From: Acidobacteriaceae bacterium
GTDB taxonomy: Bacteria; Acidobacteriota; Terriglobia; Terriglobales; Acidobacteriaceae
Assembly: GCA_003135315.1 (NCBI GenBank)
Contig: PLBD01000176.1
Coordinates: 1 to 8,062 of the forward strand
Direction of reading: 5' to 3'
Length of the DNA: 8,062 nucleotides
Both the position numbers and the translations under genes were made by a program. Shown in pieces: positions 5,692 to 8,062 of this stretch; positions within the stretch are counted from its first letter, which is position 1, and each line of letters begins with the position of its first letter. The notes under the pieces are model-generated. The model worked only from the letters and a program-made list of their open reading frames with translations, was not told the DNA's origin and did no database searches.

Positions 5692-5840
5692 CCGTACCTC
5701 TTTTTCGTTCGGGAAGTGCTTATTGAGCGAAACCTAACACATCGCTTCCTGCAACAGCAAATGAGAAGATTATCACGCCGAGGCCCGCGGCGCAGTGTGA
5801 TTGCCCCGCAGTGTAGGATAGACGCCGGTTCCCGAGAGCG
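5692..5840. promoter_or_regulatory. Divergent intergenic region between tsaC and the methyltransferase gene
   Basis: These 149 bases separate two divergent genes, so they must hold promoters for both unless transcription comes from elsewhere. I tried -35/-10 pairings on both strands and found none that is convincing. The GAGGT before the tsaC TTG lies at its left end, and only a weak GAGAG precedes the ATG at 5841. Confidence 0.35.
5696..5700 (-). promoter_or_regulatory. Shine-Dalgarno deciding the TTG start of tsaC
   Basis: GAGGT on the minus strand, 4 bases before TTG 5691-5689. With no ATG or GTG in the open frame upstream, it is the main support for the TTG start. Confidence 0.6.
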
Positions 5841-6683
5841 ATGCCTAATACCATACGGTTTGAAGATCGGGTGCGGCGCGTCGATAGCAGCCAGAACGCG
5901 CGGGTGAAGGAACTGCGCCGTGCGTTCGCCGAGGCTGCGCCCAACCAGCAGGGCGAAGTTGCTATCGAAGGCATGCACCTGGTGGAAGAAGCCATCCGCA
6001 GCGGACTTCGGCTGGGGACAGTCTTCTTCAGCGAGTCGGCCCGCGAGCGAGCGCATAAGCTGTTGCCGCAGCTAGCGGCGAATACGGAAGCCCTGCTGCT
6101 GCCCGACAAAGTGTTCGCCAACGCCGTACCGAGCGAGACTCCACAGGGCGTGGCAGCGCTGGTGCGAGTGAAGCCGTTCACGCTGGAGAATATTCTGGCG
6201 GTGCAGCCCAGCCTGCTGGTGATTACCGCTGGCCTTCAGGACCCGGGAAATCTGGGGACGATTGCGCGGTCCGGCGAGGCGTTCAGCGTGACAGGCCTCC
6301 TTCTCGGCGAGCGCACGGTGAGCCCATGGAATTGGAAGGCGGTGCGCGCTTCGGCGGGATCGCTGTTCCGCTTGCCGACTGCGAAGGTTGAACTGGCGCA
6401 AGCGCTTCCGGAGATCAAGACGTGCGGCGTGCGCGTGCTGGCAACTTCGTCGCATAAGGGCACTGAAATTTCCGACGTGGACTTGCGAGGGCCAGTAGCG
6501 CTCGTCGTCGGCAGCGAAGGCGCGGGCGTCCCCAAGGATGTGCTGGCGCAGGCAGATGAGGTGGTTGTCATTCCGCAATCGCCAAAAGTGGAATCGCTGA
6601 ATGCGGGGATTGCCGCGTCGATAGTGCTGTACGAGGCGGCAAGGCAAAGATCACCACAGAGACACAGAGACAGAGAGGTTTAG
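5841..6683 (+). CDS. TrmH/SpoU-family RNA 2'-O-methyltransferase
   Basis: This is a SAM-dependent methyltransferase with the trefoil-knot (SPOUT) fold that adds a 2'-O-methyl group to a ribose in rRNA or tRNA. The 280 residues comprise an N-terminal substrate-binding domain (about 13-110, with SSQNARVKELRRA and EGMHLVEEAI) and the SpoU catalytic domain (about 124-266). The catalytic domain has motif 1 GLQDPGNLGTIARSGEAF (131-148, catalytic-type N137 and R143), motif 2 ALVVGSEGAGVP (220-231) and motif 3 VVVIPQSPKVESLNAGIAAS (241-260), which form the knot and SAM pocket. The two-domain layout resembles RlmB/TsnR-type rRNA enzymes, but the target nucleotide cannot be read from sequence. The last 10 residues (SPQRHRDREV) and the stop come from a palindromic repeat, not from the family. 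Start ATG 5841 has only a weak GAGAG upstream. It is followed after 48 bases by rarA. Confidence 0.92.
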   Translation: MPNTIRFEDRVRRVDSSQNARVKELRRAFAEAAPNQQGEVAIEGMHLVEEAIRSGLRLGTVFFSESARERAHKLLPQLAANTEALLLPDKVFANAVPSETPQGVAALVRVKPFTLENILAVQPSLLVITAGLQDPGNLGTIARSGEAFSVTGLLLGERTVSPWNWKAVRASAGSLFRLPTAKVELAQALPEIKTCGVRVLATSSHKGTEISDVDLRGPVALVVGSEGAGVPKDVLAQADEVVVIPQSPKVESLNAGIAASIVLYEAARQRSPQRHRDREV

Positions 6684-6722
6684 AATTCCAGGTGGTTTCC
6701 AAACTCTGTGTCTCTGTGGTGA
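6651..6722. repeat. Palindromic CACAGAGA element with 19-base perfect arms
   Basis: TCACCACAGAGACACAGAG (6651-6669) is the exact reverse complement of 6704-6722, with a 34-base spacer. Each arm is built of CACAGAGA units, a pattern I recall as a widespread dispersed repeat in bacterial genomes. The left arm is translated as the C-terminal tail of the methyltransferase, whose TAG stop (6681-6683) lies in the spacer. The right arm overlaps the Shine-Dalgarno of rarA. As RNA it would form a long hairpin between the two genes. Confidence 0.85.
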
Positions 6723-6723
6723 G
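6718..6723 (+). promoter_or_regulatory. Shine-Dalgarno of rarA, formed by the repeat arm
   Basis: GGTGAG, 8 bases before the TTG at 6732. Five of its six bases are the end of the palindrome's right arm, so hairpin formation could hide it. Confidence 0.5.
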
Positions 6724-6731
6724 TAAGATCC

Positions 6732-8062
<1,331 letters not shown>

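Noticed and set aside
5801..5819. TTGCCC and TAGGAT as a promoter for the methyltransferase gene
   Set aside because: The spacing is only 7 bases, too short for a sigma-70 type promoter.
6647..6730. AAGATC on both sides of the CACAGAGA palindrome as a target-site duplication
   Set aside because: It is only six bases, the left copy overlaps the arm and the right copy sits three bases outside it, so the geometry does not fit a clean duplication.

Overview
This window looks like an ordinary housekeeping stretch of a GC-rich bacterial chromosome. It is most likely from a member of the Acidobacteriota. That placement is inference: it rests on the SufD/SufS/SufU/SufT gene set, on frequent non-ATG starts with a recognisable Shine-Dalgarno, and on intergenic repeats that I remember as common in soil acidobacterial genomes. 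No phage, plasmid, CRISPR or RNA gene was seen.

Left part, 1-3215 (+): the downstream half of a SUF iron-sulfur cluster assembly locus. The end of sufD, complete sufS (cysteine desulfurase) and sufU (zinc-dependent sulfur acceptor) overlap by 4 and 1 bases and are clearly co-translated. After a 127-base gap come a small single-domain STAS protein (anti-sigma factor antagonist type) and then sufT (MIP18/DUF59 iron-sulfur assembly or carrier protein). SufS takes sulfur from cysteine, SufU relays it to the SufB/C/D scaffold (mostly upstream of the window), and SufT is thought to help deliver or mature clusters. The STAS gene in the middle is the odd member.

Middle, 3216-4434: a stand-alone cyclase-family metal-dependent hydrolase (kynurenine formamidase-like), preceded by a 172-base leader and followed by a 333-base gene-free convergent region. 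Both flanks hold repeat sequence: two divergent copies of one hairpin repeat family, a 16-base inverted repeat whose arms lie against the stop codons of the two convergent genes, a cluster of REP-like hairpins and a likely intrinsic terminator.

Right part, 4435-8062: a minus-strand pair, a threonylcarbamoyl-AMP synthase (TsaC/Sua5 family, first step of t6A tRNA modification) followed by a YdcF/DUF218 membrane-anchored protein. Divergent from these on the plus strand are a SpoU/TrmH-family RNA 2'-O-methyltransferase and rarA (mgsA), a clamp-loader-like AAA+ ATPase that runs off the right edge. A 72-base palindromic repeat built of CACAGAGA units sits between these two genes. It encodes the last residues and stop codon of the methyltransferase and also appears to supply the Shine-Dalgarno of rarA.

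I do not see an undescribed multi-gene system here. The best leads are the repeat elements that have become part of gene ends and starts, the STAS gene inside the suf locus, and the unclear start of the YdcF gene.
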